NCBI RefSeq assembly: GCF_037126285.1
Contig: NZ_CP147012.1
Span: 682,001-746,000 of the forward strand
Source: Bernardetia sp. MNP-M8
GTDB lineage: Bacteria; Bacteroidota; Bacteroidia; Cytophagales; Bernardetiaceae
Reading direction: 5' to 3'
Length of the DNA: 64,000 nt
Shown here: piece after piece, positions 9,832 through 18,786 of the stretch
How the letters are laid out: every line of letters begins with the position of its first letter
Position numbering within the stretch: the first letter of the stretch is position 1
Notes under the pieces: generated by a model
Seen by the model: only the letters and a program-made list of their open reading frames with translations
Databases searched by the model: none
What the model was told of the DNA's origin: nothing
Program-made: the position numbers and the translations under genes

Positions 9832-10195
9832 TAAACTTACCTTGAAGTTCATTTATATTTTTAACAAAATCAACGTCTTTTTTTAATTTATTTTAAATCA
9901 GCCTTTGTTCTTCTAATAATTTATTATAACTTAAAGGCATGTTTAAACCAAAAAGGAGGAAAGTTTAAAATACATAGTGTATAAATAATGTTGATTTTCG
10001 CTGAAAAGCCCTTTTATTTGGACAAAACCTTTGCTTAGAACATTGTTTTCTATGTACATTTGTTAAACTGACTTATTAGCAGGTTTGTCAATGCAGATAT
10101 TTTGACTCAACTATTTTACTTAATTGTTTTAAATATAGACTCTAAATTTTTTAAAGATATTCTCAAGACATTTTCAAGATATTAAGCCACTAATT
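9832..10195. other. intergenic region between phosphatase and SiaB-like kinase genes
   Basis: No gene is supported. A purine-rich AAAAAGGAGG at about 9952-9961 precedes a 16-codon ORF (9988-10038) that I do not call, because this phylum rarely uses strong Shine-Dalgarno sites. The gap may hold a separate promoter for the kinase gene. Confidence 0.4.
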
Positions 10196-10777
10196 ATGAA
10201 ATATATTTATGACTTACATAAAGTTATGCTCAAACAAAGCTTGCTTTTGGTATATGAAGGCGAGTTTAGTCAAGAAATAACCAAGGCTGTTTTGGCAATG
10301 GCAGAACGTAATATGGACTCCTTTGGCGAACAGCGTAAAGTCAAGACAAAGGTTTTTAATGTCATGGTAGAAGACCTGCAAAATATCTTTAAGCATTCTC
10401 AAAGTTATCAAGAAGAAATTTATGGAAAGAATAATGCTATTTTTTCTTTAGCCAAAACAGACGACCATTATTTTGTTCTCTCTGGAAATCCTCTATTTAC
10501 AAGTGAAGTAGCAGCTCTAAAAAATCGTCTTGAAGAGATTAATTTATTAGATGCAGCTGGTCTGAAAGAAGAATACAAACGTATTATCAAAAGTAAAAAA
10601 GGAGTTGGGAAAGAAGGACTTTCTGATAAAGGAGGTGCAGGACTTGGATTCATTGACATGGCTCGTAAATCAGGTAATAAAATTCGTTTTGATTTTGAAA
10701 AAATTAACGACGAACTTTCATTTTTCTCTCTTCGCATGACTATTAATCGTAATCCTGATGCAGAAGGAGATGATTAA
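10196..10777 (+). CDS. SiaB family protein kinase
   Basis: A 193-residue protein of the SiaB family (DUF6272), kinases with a histidine-kinase-like ATPase fold that phosphorylate SiaC-type proteins. The N-box-like motif EDLQNIFKHS lies at about residues 58-67. A glycine-rich ATP-lid motif GGAGLGFIDMARKSG begins at residue 146. There are no membrane helices. It sits between the PP2C phosphatase and the SiaC-like gene, as expected for a partner-switching trio. The family call is strong; kinase activity here is inferred from homologues. Confidence 0.85.
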   Translation: MKYIYDLHKVMLKQSLLLVYEGEFSQEITKAVLAMAERNMDSFGEQRKVKTKVFNVMVEDLQNIFKHSQSYQEEIYGKNNAIFSLAKTDDHYFVLSGNPLFTSEVAALKNRLEEINLLDAAGLKEEYKRIIKSKKGVGKEGLSDKGGAGLGFIDMARKSGNKIRFDFEKINDELSFFSLRMTINRNPDAEGDD

Positions 10778-10892
10778 AACAAAATAGATATTTAAAAATT
10801 GTCAATAGGGTTTGACTTTTTCAAGATTCAATATATTATTTCAACTTACAACTCATTTTAGAATTTTATACTAAAAATACTCTATAAAGAAT

Positions 10893-11255
10893 ATGGACGT
10901 AATCAACTTAGAACCAACAGAAGACACTCCAAAAGTAATCTTAGACAAAGACCGTCAGGTATTCGAAATATCTGGTCGTTCTCTTCCAGAAGATGCTGCC
11001 GAATTTTATCAACCTATCTTAGATTGGTTAGATGAATACGAAAATCAAGTAAATCCAGATACAAAATTTATGTTTAAGTTGGAATACTTCAATACAGCAT
11101 CATCAAAACTTATCTTAGATATTCTTTCTAAATTGGAAGAAATTGAAGGTGCATCTGTAATATGGTATTTTCATGAAGACGATGAAGATATGGAAGAAGC
11201 AGGAGAAGAGTTTTCTGATCTTGTAGACATTCCTTTTGACTTCAAAACCTATTAA
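10893..11255 (+). CDS. SiaC family regulatory phosphoprotein (DUF1987)
   Basis: A 120-residue acidic protein of the SiaC family. The N-terminal ISGRSLPEDAAEFYQPILDW and central FKLEYFNTASSK match the family. Thr68 lies in the motif FNTASSK and corresponds in position to the threonine phosphorylated in Pseudomonas SiaC. In Pseudomonas, unphosphorylated SiaC binds and activates the diguanylate cyclase SiaD. No GGDEF gene is present here, so the output partner is unknown. It follows the SiaB-type kinase by 115 bases, and a short stem-loop follows at 11262-11281. Confidence 0.88.
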   Translation: MDVINLEPTEDTPKVILDKDRQVFEISGRSLPEDAAEFYQPILDWLDEYENQVNPDTKFMFKLEYFNTASSKLILDILSKLEEIEGASVIWYFHEDDEDMEEAGEEFSDLVDIPFDFKTY

Positions 11256-11640
11256 ATCAAAATAGCTTTTTATAAAGCTATCTTAACTATGCGTTTTTAT
11301 ATAAAAATAATTATTTCAAATAAATTATTATTTTTATATGAAGTTAATTTACACAAATTGTATAATCTAAATTACCTTATTATCAGTAATTTAATTATTA
11401 ATTGTCAATTAGTTTTTATAGGGTAATTTCGCTTAGTCTTCTCTATTCGAAGTTTGCCCTTTTATGCCTTTTAAGTAAAACTGTTTTACTACTAAATGTA
11501 TAGGTATTAGATAAGGAATCTAAAAAAGCACTAATTTTGAAATTACAAATCACTAATAATCACTATTTAAATTCGTAATTTTTAATTTGTAATTAGCTTC
11601 GCTGTTTTAACAAATCGTAATTGTTTCTAAAGAATAGAAT
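11256..11640. other. intergenic region with terminator, no gene
   Basis: Apart from the stem-loop at 11262-11281, this is AT-rich non-coding DNA containing imperfect repeats of AATTACAAAT/ATTTGTAATT type at about 11539-11594. No promoter could be fixed. Confidence 0.45.
11262..11281 (+). terminator. stem-loop after the SiaC-like gene
   Basis: ATAGCTTT (11262-11269) pairs perfectly with AAAGCTAT (11274-11281) around a four-base loop, six bases after the stop codon. There is no strong T tract, so termination strength is uncertain. Confidence 0.5.
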
Positions 11641-14600
11641 ATGAGTGAAGAAATACTAAAAGCCCTAACCCAATTATTTGCAGTTGTTTCTAAACAAGAC
11701 GGTGGTGTATCTGAAGCTGAGCGTAATTTTGTTATTCGATTCTTCGAACAAGAATTAGATAGAAAAAGGCTTAGTGAATATGTAGCACTCTATGATCAGT
11801 ATGCAGAATCGGGAGTAGATGGAGAAGAAGGTAAAGGTGCAGAAGCAACAGCAGAAAATCCTGAGGACATAGTAATAATTAGAGAAGGAAAGACACCTGA
11901 AGAAATAGAGCAACAAGAAAAAGATAAAGCTAGAGCAATAAAGAGAGCAGCAAGAAAAGCAAAAAAAGCAGCAGAAGGAGGAAATAGTGGAAATATTCAG
12001 TTGAAAGATAGTATGCGTACTTTAAGAGTATGTAGAGATATCAATAAAACACTTGCTCAAAAGCAAAAAGTTATTGTTACTTTTAAAATTTTGGAGATGC
12101 TTGCCGTCGACAGAAATTTTAGTAGCCATAGATTAGAAATTATACAAACTGCTTCTGAAATATTTAGAATTCCAAAAGAAGAATATGAACTAATGGAAAA
12201 TTTTGTCATATCGACAGATTCTCCTCAAATGTTTGATTCTCCAGATCTTTTGGTTTTTGATGAAGAAGCTCCACCAGTAGAAAGTAGAAAGAAATTTATT
12301 GATTCAGGTCTTTTAGATGGAGAAATTGTATTTATTCGTCTTAAAAGTGTTGAATTATATTTTACAAAATACAACGGAAATGACGAGATTTTCTTAAATG
12401 GTCAGCTTGTCAAAAAAGGAACAATTGTTCTCTTCTCAAATGGTAGTGTTTTCAAAACACCAAAAGGTGCGCCTCTCTATTATAGTGATTTAGTTACTCG
12501 TTATAATGATACAGCACAACAAAATCCAATTTCATTCAATGCTATTAATTTAGATTTTCGTTTTCCAGATGGAACTATCGGACTTCGCAATGTAAATATT
12601 GCAGAAGGTCCAGGAAAACTTCTTAGTATAATGGGAGCCAGTGGAGCAGGAAAAACCACACTTCTCAATGTTTTGGCTGGTTTAGAAAGTCCATACAAAG
12701 GCGAAGTACGTATAAATGGTTTCAACCTTCATACAGAATCTGATATGGTAGAGGGCGTAATTGGTTACGTTTCTCAAGATGATTTATTGATAGAAGAACT
12801 TAGTGTTTATCAAAACTTGTATTATAATGCCAAACTTTGTTTCAAAAATCTTAGTGAAGAAGAGCTTGATGCTCGTGTCATGGAGGTTTTGGCAAGTTTA
12901 GGATTAGATAGAATAAAAGATATTACGGTTGGTAGTGTTCTTAATAAAATGATTAGTGGAGGTCAGCGTAAACGTTTGAATATTGCTCTTGAGCTGATTC
13001 GTGAACCTGCTGTTATGTTTGTGGATGAACCGACATCTGGACTTTCTTCAAGAGATTCAGAAAATGTAATTGACCTTTTAAAAGAGCTTTCTCTTAAAGG
13101 AAAACTAATTTTTGTAGTTATTCATCAGCCTTCATCAGACATTTATAAGATGTTTGATAAAATGATTTTGCTGGATACAGGTGGTTATCCTATCTATTAT
13201 GGAAATCCTGTTGAAGCAATTGCCTATTTCAAACGTGCAACTAATCAAGTAGGAAGTGATAATGGACAATGTCAGACTTGTGGAACAGTTACACCAGAAC
13301 TTCTCTTCAATATTATTGAAGCACGAGTAGTTAATGAATATGGAGAATATACAGGAGTAAGAAAAATTGCACCTGCTGAATGGAATGACCTTTATAAACA
13401 AACACATTCGATTACGCCAGTAGAAACAGTTAATGAGCCACCACCAAATTCATTAAGTATTCCATCAAAGATAAAACAAGCTGCTATTTTTACTACTAGA
13501 GATTTTCTCTCTAAGATTAGTAATACGCAGTATATGATGATTAATCTGTTGGAAGCTCCTTTACTTGCTCTCTTACTTTCGGTAATTGTGCGCTTCAAAA
13601 ATGCAAAAGATGCCGAAGAGTATGTATTTAGATACAATGACAACGTTCCTGCTTATATGTTAATTGCCATTATTGTTGCTCTTTTTATGGGATTGACAGT
13701 CAGTGCTGAGGAAATTATTCGGGATAGAAAAATTCAAAGGCGAGAATCCTTTTTGAATCTAAGTAGAATGAGTTACTTGACTTCAAAGGTTGGTATTTTA
13801 TTTACCCTTTCAGCTATTCAAACACTTACTTTTGCACTCATTGGTAATACTATTTTAGAAATTCAGGGCATGTATTGGCAGTATTGGCTAGTTTTATTTA
13901 CTATTTCTTGCTTTGCCAATGCTTTAGGACTTAATATTTCAGCTTCTTTTAATTCGGCTGTTACAGTTTATATTTTGATTCCACTGCTTTTGATTCCTCA
14001 AATGATTCTGAGTGGCGCAATATTTAGGTTCGACCAGCTTAATAATTCTATTGTAGAAAAGGGTCGTATTCCACTTGTTGCAGACTTTATGGCTTCTCGT
14101 TGGGCATACGAGGCTTTAGCTGTCGAACAGTTTAAAGATAATCCTTTTGAAAGGCAGATTTTTGATGTCGAATTTGAGATTAGTCAGTATCAACACAAGG
14201 CTAATTTTTGGATTCCTAAAATGCAAGAAATTCTAGACCGTTCGGCAAATTATGCAGAAAGTGCTCAAAATGAAAATGCTGATTCTGTTATGGTATTGCT
14301 TCAAAATGATATTGCACTCCTCAAACACGAATGGGAAAGTGAAAAGGTAAATGAAATACTTGACCGTTTGAAAATTCAGTCAGAAGATTTAGAACTCTCT
14401 TCCGAAGAGCAAAAGCTATTGAATATTGATTTAGAAAAAACTCTTCAAATTATAGAATTTGATAGGGCAATGGCTGATAAACTAAAAGCTGTTTTAGAAA
14501 TGATACGTTCGAAAGTATTGACTCCTAAATTTGTGATGGCTGGAGAGCGAAAAGACAGTATCATAAATGCTATGGAACAAGATCCTTCTAACAAGCTTTC

Positions 14601-14949
14601 AGTAGTCGAACTCAAAAATAAATACACCAATGAATATTTGGAATCACAAGTAAAAAATGAAATGATTAAGGATAAATATGTAGAAGGAAATGGATTCTTG
14701 GTACAACAAACAGACCCTATTTTTGCTGTTCGTAATCCAAATAACCTTTCTGGACCTTTAGATTATCGTACTCATTTCTTTGCCCCTGAGAAACAATTCT
14801 TGGGTAATTATTTTGATACTATGTGGTTCAATGTATTTGTAATGTGGGCAATGACAATTTTCTTACTTGTTACTCTTTATTTTGAGTTACTCAAAAAATT
14901 AATTGATGTACTTGGAAGTATTAACTTTAAGAGGAAAAAGAAAAAATAA
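11641..14949 (+). CDS. ABCG-like ABC transporter with N-terminal TerB-like domain
   Basis: A 1102-residue fusion of ATPase and permease. Residues 1-190 are helical and resemble TerB-like domains (ALTQLFAVVSKQDGGVSEAE), interrupted by a Lys/Ala-rich linker. Residues 225-300 form a small beta-rich, FHA-like region. The nucleotide-binding domain carries Walker A at 332-340 (GASGAGKTT), signature ISGGQRKRL near 437, and Walker B ending VDEP near 461-464. ABC2-type membrane helices start near residue 636. A long soluble insert (about 830-1040) precedes a final helix near 1065-1090. The domain order is that of ABCG half-transporters. The transported molecule is unknown. It follows the SiaC-like gene on the same strand. 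Confidence 0.85.
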   Translation: MSEEILKALTQLFAVVSKQDGGVSEAERNFVIRFFEQELDRKRLSEYVALYDQYAESGVDGEEGKGAEATAENPEDIVIIREGKTPEEIEQQEKDKARAIKRAARKAKKAAEGGNSGNIQLKDSMRTLRVCRDINKTLAQKQKVIVTFKILEMLAVDRNFSSHRLEIIQTASEIFRIPKEEYELMENFVISTDSPQMFDSPDLLVFDEEAPPVESRKKFIDSGLLDGEIVFIRLKSVELYFTKYNGNDEIFLNGQLVKKGTIVLFSNGSVFKTPKGAPLYYSDLVTRYNDTAQQNPISFNAINLDFRFPDGTIGLRNVNIAEGPGKLLSIMGASGAGKTTLLNVLAGLESPYKGEVRINGFNLHTESDMVEGVIGYVSQDDLLIEELSVYQNLYYNAKLCFKNLSEEELDARVMEVLASLGLDRIKDITVGSVLNKMISGGQRKRLNIALELIREPAVMFVDEPTSGLSSRDSENVIDLLKELSLKGKLIFVVIHQPSSDIYKMFDKMILLDTGGYPIYYGNPVEAIAYFKRATNQVGSDNGQCQTCGTVTPELLFNIIEARVVNEYGEYTGVRKIAPAEWNDLYKQTHSITPVETVNEPPPNSLSIPSKIKQAAIFTTRDFLSKISNTQYMMINLLEAPLLALLLSVIVRFKNAKDAEEYVFRYNDNVPAYMLIAIIVALFMGLTVSAEEIIRDRKIQRRESFLNLSRMSYLTSKVGILFTLSAIQTLTFALIGNTILEIQGMYWQYWLVLFTISCFANALGLNISASFNSAVTVYILIPLLLIPQMILSGAIFRFDQLNNSIVEKGRIPLVADFMASRWAYEALAVEQFKDNPFERQIFDVEFEISQYQHKANFWIPKMQEILDRSANYAESAQNENADSVMVLLQNDIALLKHEWESEKVNEILDRLKIQSEDLELSSEEQKLLNIDLEKTLQIIEFDRAMADKLKAVLEMIRSKVLTPKFVMAGERKDSIINAMEQDPSNKLSVVELKNKYTNEYLESQVKNEMIKDKYVEGNGFLVQQTDPIFAVRNPNNLSGPLDYRTHFFAPEKQFLGNYFDTMWFNVFVMWAMTIFLLVTLYFELLKKLIDVLGSINFKRKKKK

Positions 14950-15176
14950 CTCAAAACAACTTTTAAAACAATTTTGATTTATTACTTGATTTTTCTAATA
15001 GATTTACTAATTTAGTTTATTATTTAATTAATTATTTCCGTTTTAGAGCTAAATCTATTTAGTTTATCGAAATTCATATTATTAAAATTATTTCAATTAC
15101 GTCAATATTCTCTTATATGAAACATTTAGTTTATTCTATTCATACCAGTTCTATAATTAAGAAAAAAATGCTTTCT

Positions 15177-16100
15177 ATGAAAAAATTACAACTTATCGCT
15201 TTTGTGCTTGCTTTTGGTCTTTTCACACTTACTTCTTGTGGAGGTGACAAACCAAAAGAAGAAACAACAGGAACAACAGAAGCTAATGCAGGAACTACTG
15301 ACACAGGAACTGATGAAGATATTTTAGCTCCAGGGGTTATGAATGATATTATTCAATCCATTCCATCACCTTTAGAGGTTTCTATTCTAATAAAAGATTT
15401 GGGAACAGATTATCATAAAGATAATTTGAGCAATCCTGATTTGGTAGATAACTATACCAATAACTATAAAAAAGCTCTTAATTTAGGAGTTTATAGTACA
15501 GATTTGGGTTATGCAAATATTTATGAAAAGAATCAAGATGCCTTAAATTATCTTAATTCTGTCAAAAAACTAGCTGATGGGCTTAATATTGGGCAATTTT
15601 TCGATTACACAACTATTAAAAAACTGACTCAATCAAACAAAGATTTAGATTCTCTTTTACAACTTACAACTCAGAATTTTGAAAAAATCAATACTGAACT
15701 TCGTAAGCAAAAACGTGAGTATTTGAGTATTCTTATTCTTACAGGTGGTTGGTTAGAAGCTAATTATATAACTTCTTTAGTTTTTAAAGAAAGTGGTAAC
15801 GAAGACCTTAAAGAAAAAATAGGAGAACAAAAACTTGTTTTGAATCGCATTCTTTTAGTCTTAAATGTTTATAAAAACAAACCTAATTTTAGTGGATTTA
15901 TAGCTGATTTAGAAGAACTCAAAAAAGTATATGAAAATGTAGAAATTGTAGAAAAAGATGGACAGCCAAAAATGGAAGTAGTAAATGGTGAAATTGTAAT
16001 CACAGATACGAAAGAAACAGTTGTCAATATATCTGAATCTGATGTACAATCTATCAATAGTTTGGTAGCTTCTATCCGTAATAAAATTATTAGTAATTAA
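15177..16100 (+). CDS. lipoprotein of unknown function
   Basis: A 307-residue lipoprotein. An ATG at 15117 is in frame, but the ATG at 15177 puts the hydrophobic signal directly at the N-terminus (MKKLQLIAFVLAFG) with lipobox LTSC, so I prefer it. A low-complexity Thr/Glu/Gly spacer follows the cysteine. The remaining sequence is mostly helical, with repeated NNYKKALNLGVYSTDLGYANIY-like segments, and matches no family I can name with certainty. Probably exported to the outer membrane. It is separated from the ABC transporter by 227 bases. Confidence 0.75.
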   Translation: MKKLQLIAFVLAFGLFTLTSCGGDKPKEETTGTTEANAGTTDTGTDEDILAPGVMNDIIQSIPSPLEVSILIKDLGTDYHKDNLSNPDLVDNYTNNYKKALNLGVYSTDLGYANIYEKNQDALNYLNSVKKLADGLNIGQFFDYTTIKKLTQSNKDLDSLLQLTTQNFEKINTELRKQKREYLSILILTGGWLEANYITSLVFKESGNEDLKEKIGEQKLVLNRILLVLNVYKNKPNFSGFIADLEELKKVYENVEIVEKDGQPKMEVVNGEIVITDTKETVVNISESDVQSINSLVASIRNKIISN

Positions 16101-16513
16101 TTTTATCCTAAATTTTTGATATAAAAATATAATCAAAAAGTCCCCTTATTATATCAAATAAGCTGATTTTAATAAGAAATCAACATAAAATTTAAGATTG
16201 GACGGTTTTTTGATTATATCACATTAAAGAAGCGTTTGTATAATAAAAATGACAATCAATAAATAGTTATTGATCGTTTGAAGATAAATTAAAGTTTATC
16301 TTTACCTTTAGAAATCTTCTAAAATGTAACAAAACCTTTGGTATAATTTAAGTATAATTTTAGGTTGGGAGAAACGTTTCTTTATTTTTATCTATCTTTT
16401 TTACTTTTGGAAAAGTATTTGCAACATCACTCATTATTAACCTAATTGTTACATTAATTATACTATTTCCTAATTCCTAATTGAACAAGTTTTTGTCCAA
16501 ATAAGCAAAACGT
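16101..16513. other. intergenic region with a long inverted repeat
   Basis: Non-coding. It contains the inverted repeat at 16127-16219, listed separately, and T-rich sequence upstream of the next gene. Confidence 0.5.
16127..16219. repeat. long inverted repeat, unidentified element
   Basis: The 17-base left arm (16127-16143, ATATAATCAAAAAGTCC) pairs with the right arm 16200-16219, which has GGAC, two extra G's, then TTTTTTGATTATAT. The arms enclose about 56 bases. It could be a structured RNA, a small mobile-element remnant, or a terminator for the lipoprotein gene. No coding potential is seen inside. Confidence 0.45.
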
Positions 16514-16945
16514 ATGAAACATTTATTAATTCTTTTCTGTGCTTTTTTCTTTGTCGCATTTGCAGCTACTGACGCTCAAGCACAATGTAATACTGACCTT
16601 TATAACAACCTTGCGCTCAAAAAGCTCGCTCCAGGTTATACTTTCGTAAAGAGCTACCGTATTGACGGTAAAGGTGGAAGCCGTAAAAAAATCGAATATA
16701 CTTGTGTATTTAGTAAAGGTACAGATTATATGATTCGTATGGCTGGTAAAGATGGAGGTCCAAATGGTCTTATTGCTACTCTTTATGACTCTCGTCGTTC
16801 ACAGCTAGCAACTAGTTACCTTAACAACAAGTATTATGATGGTCTTGTTTTCAAATGTGCTTCAACAGGTATTTATTATTTGAGTTTTACCTTTAAAGAT
16901 TCAAATAGTTATTGTGGAGCTGCAGTGTTAGGTTTCCGTCGTTAA
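16514..16945 (+). CDS. small secreted protein of unknown function
   Basis: A 143-residue exported protein. The signal peptide (hydrophobic stretch to about residue 24) ends DAQAQC, giving a signal peptidase I site at AQA. The mature region has SYRIDGKGGSRKKIEYTCVF, DYMIRMAG, LIATLYDSRRSQLATSYL and GIYYLSFTF, a beta-strand-rich pattern seen in small periplasmic Bacteroidota proteins. Four cysteines in the mature part suggest disulfides. It has no T9SS tail. A terminator follows at 17004. Confidence 0.7.
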   Translation: MKHLLILFCAFFFVAFAATDAQAQCNTDLYNNLALKKLAPGYTFVKSYRIDGKGGSRKKIEYTCVFSKGTDYMIRMAGKDGGPNGLIATLYDSRRSQLATSYLNNKYYDGLVFKCASTGIYYLSFTFKDSNSYCGAAVLGFRR

Positions 16946-17003
16946 AACTCACTAATTATATAGAAAAAAGTCTACTAATTATATTAGTCAACTAAAGCTT
17001 TAC

Positions 17004-17035
17004 AGAGCAAAAGAATACATCTTTTGCTCTTTTTT
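17004..17035 (+). terminator. intrinsic terminator
   Basis: AGAGCAAAAGA (17004-17014) pairs perfectly with TCTTTTGCTCT (17020-17030), followed by a run of T's. It lies 58 bases after the small secreted protein gene. Confidence 0.8.
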
Positions 17036-17055
17036 ATGTTTTACAAATTATAATC

Positions 17056-17727
17056 ATGACAAAAAAAACAATCTCTTTTTCACATCAAGCTAGATATCTG
17101 ACTTTTGGAAGTTTATCTAATAAGACAGAGTACATTTGGATAGTCTTTCATGGATACGGACAATTAGCTGAATATTTTATAAAAAAATTTGAAGGCTTAA
17201 ATTCTAAATATAATCCTGAACAGCATTATATTATTGCACCTCAAGGACTTTCAACAGCTTATTTAGAGAGTTTTACAGGAAGAGTAGGCGCAAACTGGAT
17301 GACCAAACATGATAGAGAATTAGACATAGAAAATAACTTGCATTACTTAGAGAGTTTAATGAATAGCGAATTGAATGATATTGCTAGTATTGATACAACA
17401 GAGAAAAAAATAATTGTTTTAGGATTTTCACAAGGAGCTGCTACAGCAAGTCGTTGGATTGCTCATACCAAATTTGAAATTTCTGAGTTTTTAGTATGGG
17501 GAGGAATGATAGCTCACGATATAGGTTCTATTTTTTATAAAAAGATGAAAGATAAAATAACTCTTTTTTATGGAGATAAAGACGAGTTTATAAGTGAAGA
17601 AGGATTGAAAACAAGCCTTATGAAATTAGAAAATTTAGGTATTACTCCAAATTTAGTTCCTTATAAGGGTACTCATAAAATATATACAGATGTTTTAAAA
17701 AATTTTATTGAAAACTCTTTAAGGTAG
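17056..17727 (+). CDS. alpha/beta hydrolase, carboxylesterase/phospholipase type
   Basis: A 223-residue cytoplasmic alpha/beta hydrolase of the acyl-thioesterase/carboxylesterase group. The nucleophile elbow GFSQGA carries the catalytic serine. WIVFHGYG is the oxyanion-hole region. FYGDKDEF provides the likely acid, and the histidine in YKGTHKI completes the triad. There is no signal peptide. The exact substrate cannot be set from sequence. Confidence 0.8.
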   Translation: MTKKTISFSHQARYLTFGSLSNKTEYIWIVFHGYGQLAEYFIKKFEGLNSKYNPEQHYIIAPQGLSTAYLESFTGRVGANWMTKHDRELDIENNLHYLESLMNSELNDIASIDTTEKKIIVLGFSQGAATASRWIAHTKFEISEFLVWGGMIAHDIGSIFYKKMKDKITLFYGDKDEFISEEGLKTSLMKLENLGITPNLVPYKGTHKIYTDVLKNFIENSLR

Positions 17728-17786
17728 TTTTGAGTTATTTAGATATATACCTTTATTTATATATTTTTTAATCTAAACTATAATAT

Positions 17787-18305
17787 ATGTCAAATACACC
17801 AAAAGAAAGTCCTACTAACTTTACAGAAGAAGATTTTATACAACAAAAAAATCCAATAGTTACTCCTAATTCTCAGATTGAAGCAGAAGAACAAGTTGAA
17901 AAATCTAAATTCTATAAAGTAGCTACTAAAAAAGCAATTAAAGTAATTGCAAGTAGAAACAAAATGTTTGCCCTAATAAATAAAGCTTATACTCATTTTA
18001 ATAATAAAGAAAATGAGCGACCTATGAGTCAAGAAGTAAAAGATAAGTTCAAAACACTTTTACGTTTAATTCGTGCGCTTTATAAAAAAGAATACAAAGA
18101 TTTTCCTTGGGGTTCTTTAGTAAAAGCAACAGCAACCATTATTTATTTGGTTTCTCCATTAGATTTAGTTCCCGATTTTATTCCTTTTATTGGAATGATG
18201 GACGACTTTGCACTTATTTCTTGGACAATTGGTTCTTTGAGTGACGATATTAAAAACTTTGAAGACTGGGAAGAAGCACAACAAATTGCTCGTCTGACAA
18301 CATAA
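17787..18305 (+). CDS. YkvA/DUF1232 family membrane protein
   Basis: A 172-residue protein whose C-terminal half (about residues 110-160) holds the DUF1232 signature: a hydrophobic helix with YLVSPLDLVPDFIP followed by GMMDDFALI. The family is found in many bacteria and has no agreed function. The N-terminal 100 residues are charged and helical. It starts 59 bases after the hydrolase gene on the same strand, so co-transcription is possible. A terminator follows. Confidence 0.82.
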   Translation: MSNTPKESPTNFTEEDFIQQKNPIVTPNSQIEAEEQVEKSKFYKVATKKAIKVIASRNKMFALINKAYTHFNNKENERPMSQEVKDKFKTLLRLIRALYKKEYKDFPWGSLVKATATIIYLVSPLDLVPDFIPFIGMMDDFALISWTIGSLSDDIKNFEDWEEAQQIARLTT

Positions 18306-18352
18306 AAATATTACGAAGAAATTGAATTTATTTTTACATAAAAAAATTATAT

Positions 18353-18386
18353 AGACTTTGCTAAACTAGATTGGCAAAGTCTTTTT
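18353..18386 (+). terminator. intrinsic terminator after the YkvA gene
   Basis: AGACTTTGC (18353-18361) pairs with GCAAAGTCT (18374-18382), with T's following to 18386. Confidence 0.7.
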
Positions 18387-18786
18387 CATTTATAATCAAA
18401 CCACTTGAGATTTAGAACAACTTAAATAAGTAAGCAGAATTATCACTTCCTTATGTATAGCAAAATATATTCTCAGTGTTTCTTTATGAACCTTGCATTG
18501 AAAAACTAAATATATTTTACTTTATCTATGACCTAATCAATTTTGTTTAATATCATAAACTCTTGAACACATTTCTTTCCAAAAAATCTTTTTGCATAAT
18601 AATTGCAGACTAAGAATATAGTTGGTAGATAACTTTTTGGTTATTTATATGCTATTTTTAAATATATGAACTTTAGCATTGTCTTTGATTAAGGTTAATT
18701 AATCAATTTTCAATCGTACTATTTATATTCAAACTTATTTTGGTTGTATGTAACAACTTTATTCATTCTCTTTTAAGAATCTCAAA
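18387..18786. other. intergenic region, nothing recognised
   Basis: About 400 bases of AT-rich DNA upstream of the leucine-rich-repeat gene. No ORF, repeat or convincing promoter was identified. Confidence 0.4.

Noticed and set aside
9988-10038. 16-codon ORF behind a GGAGG-like sequence
   Set aside because: Too short to support and Shine-Dalgarno use is weak in this phylum.
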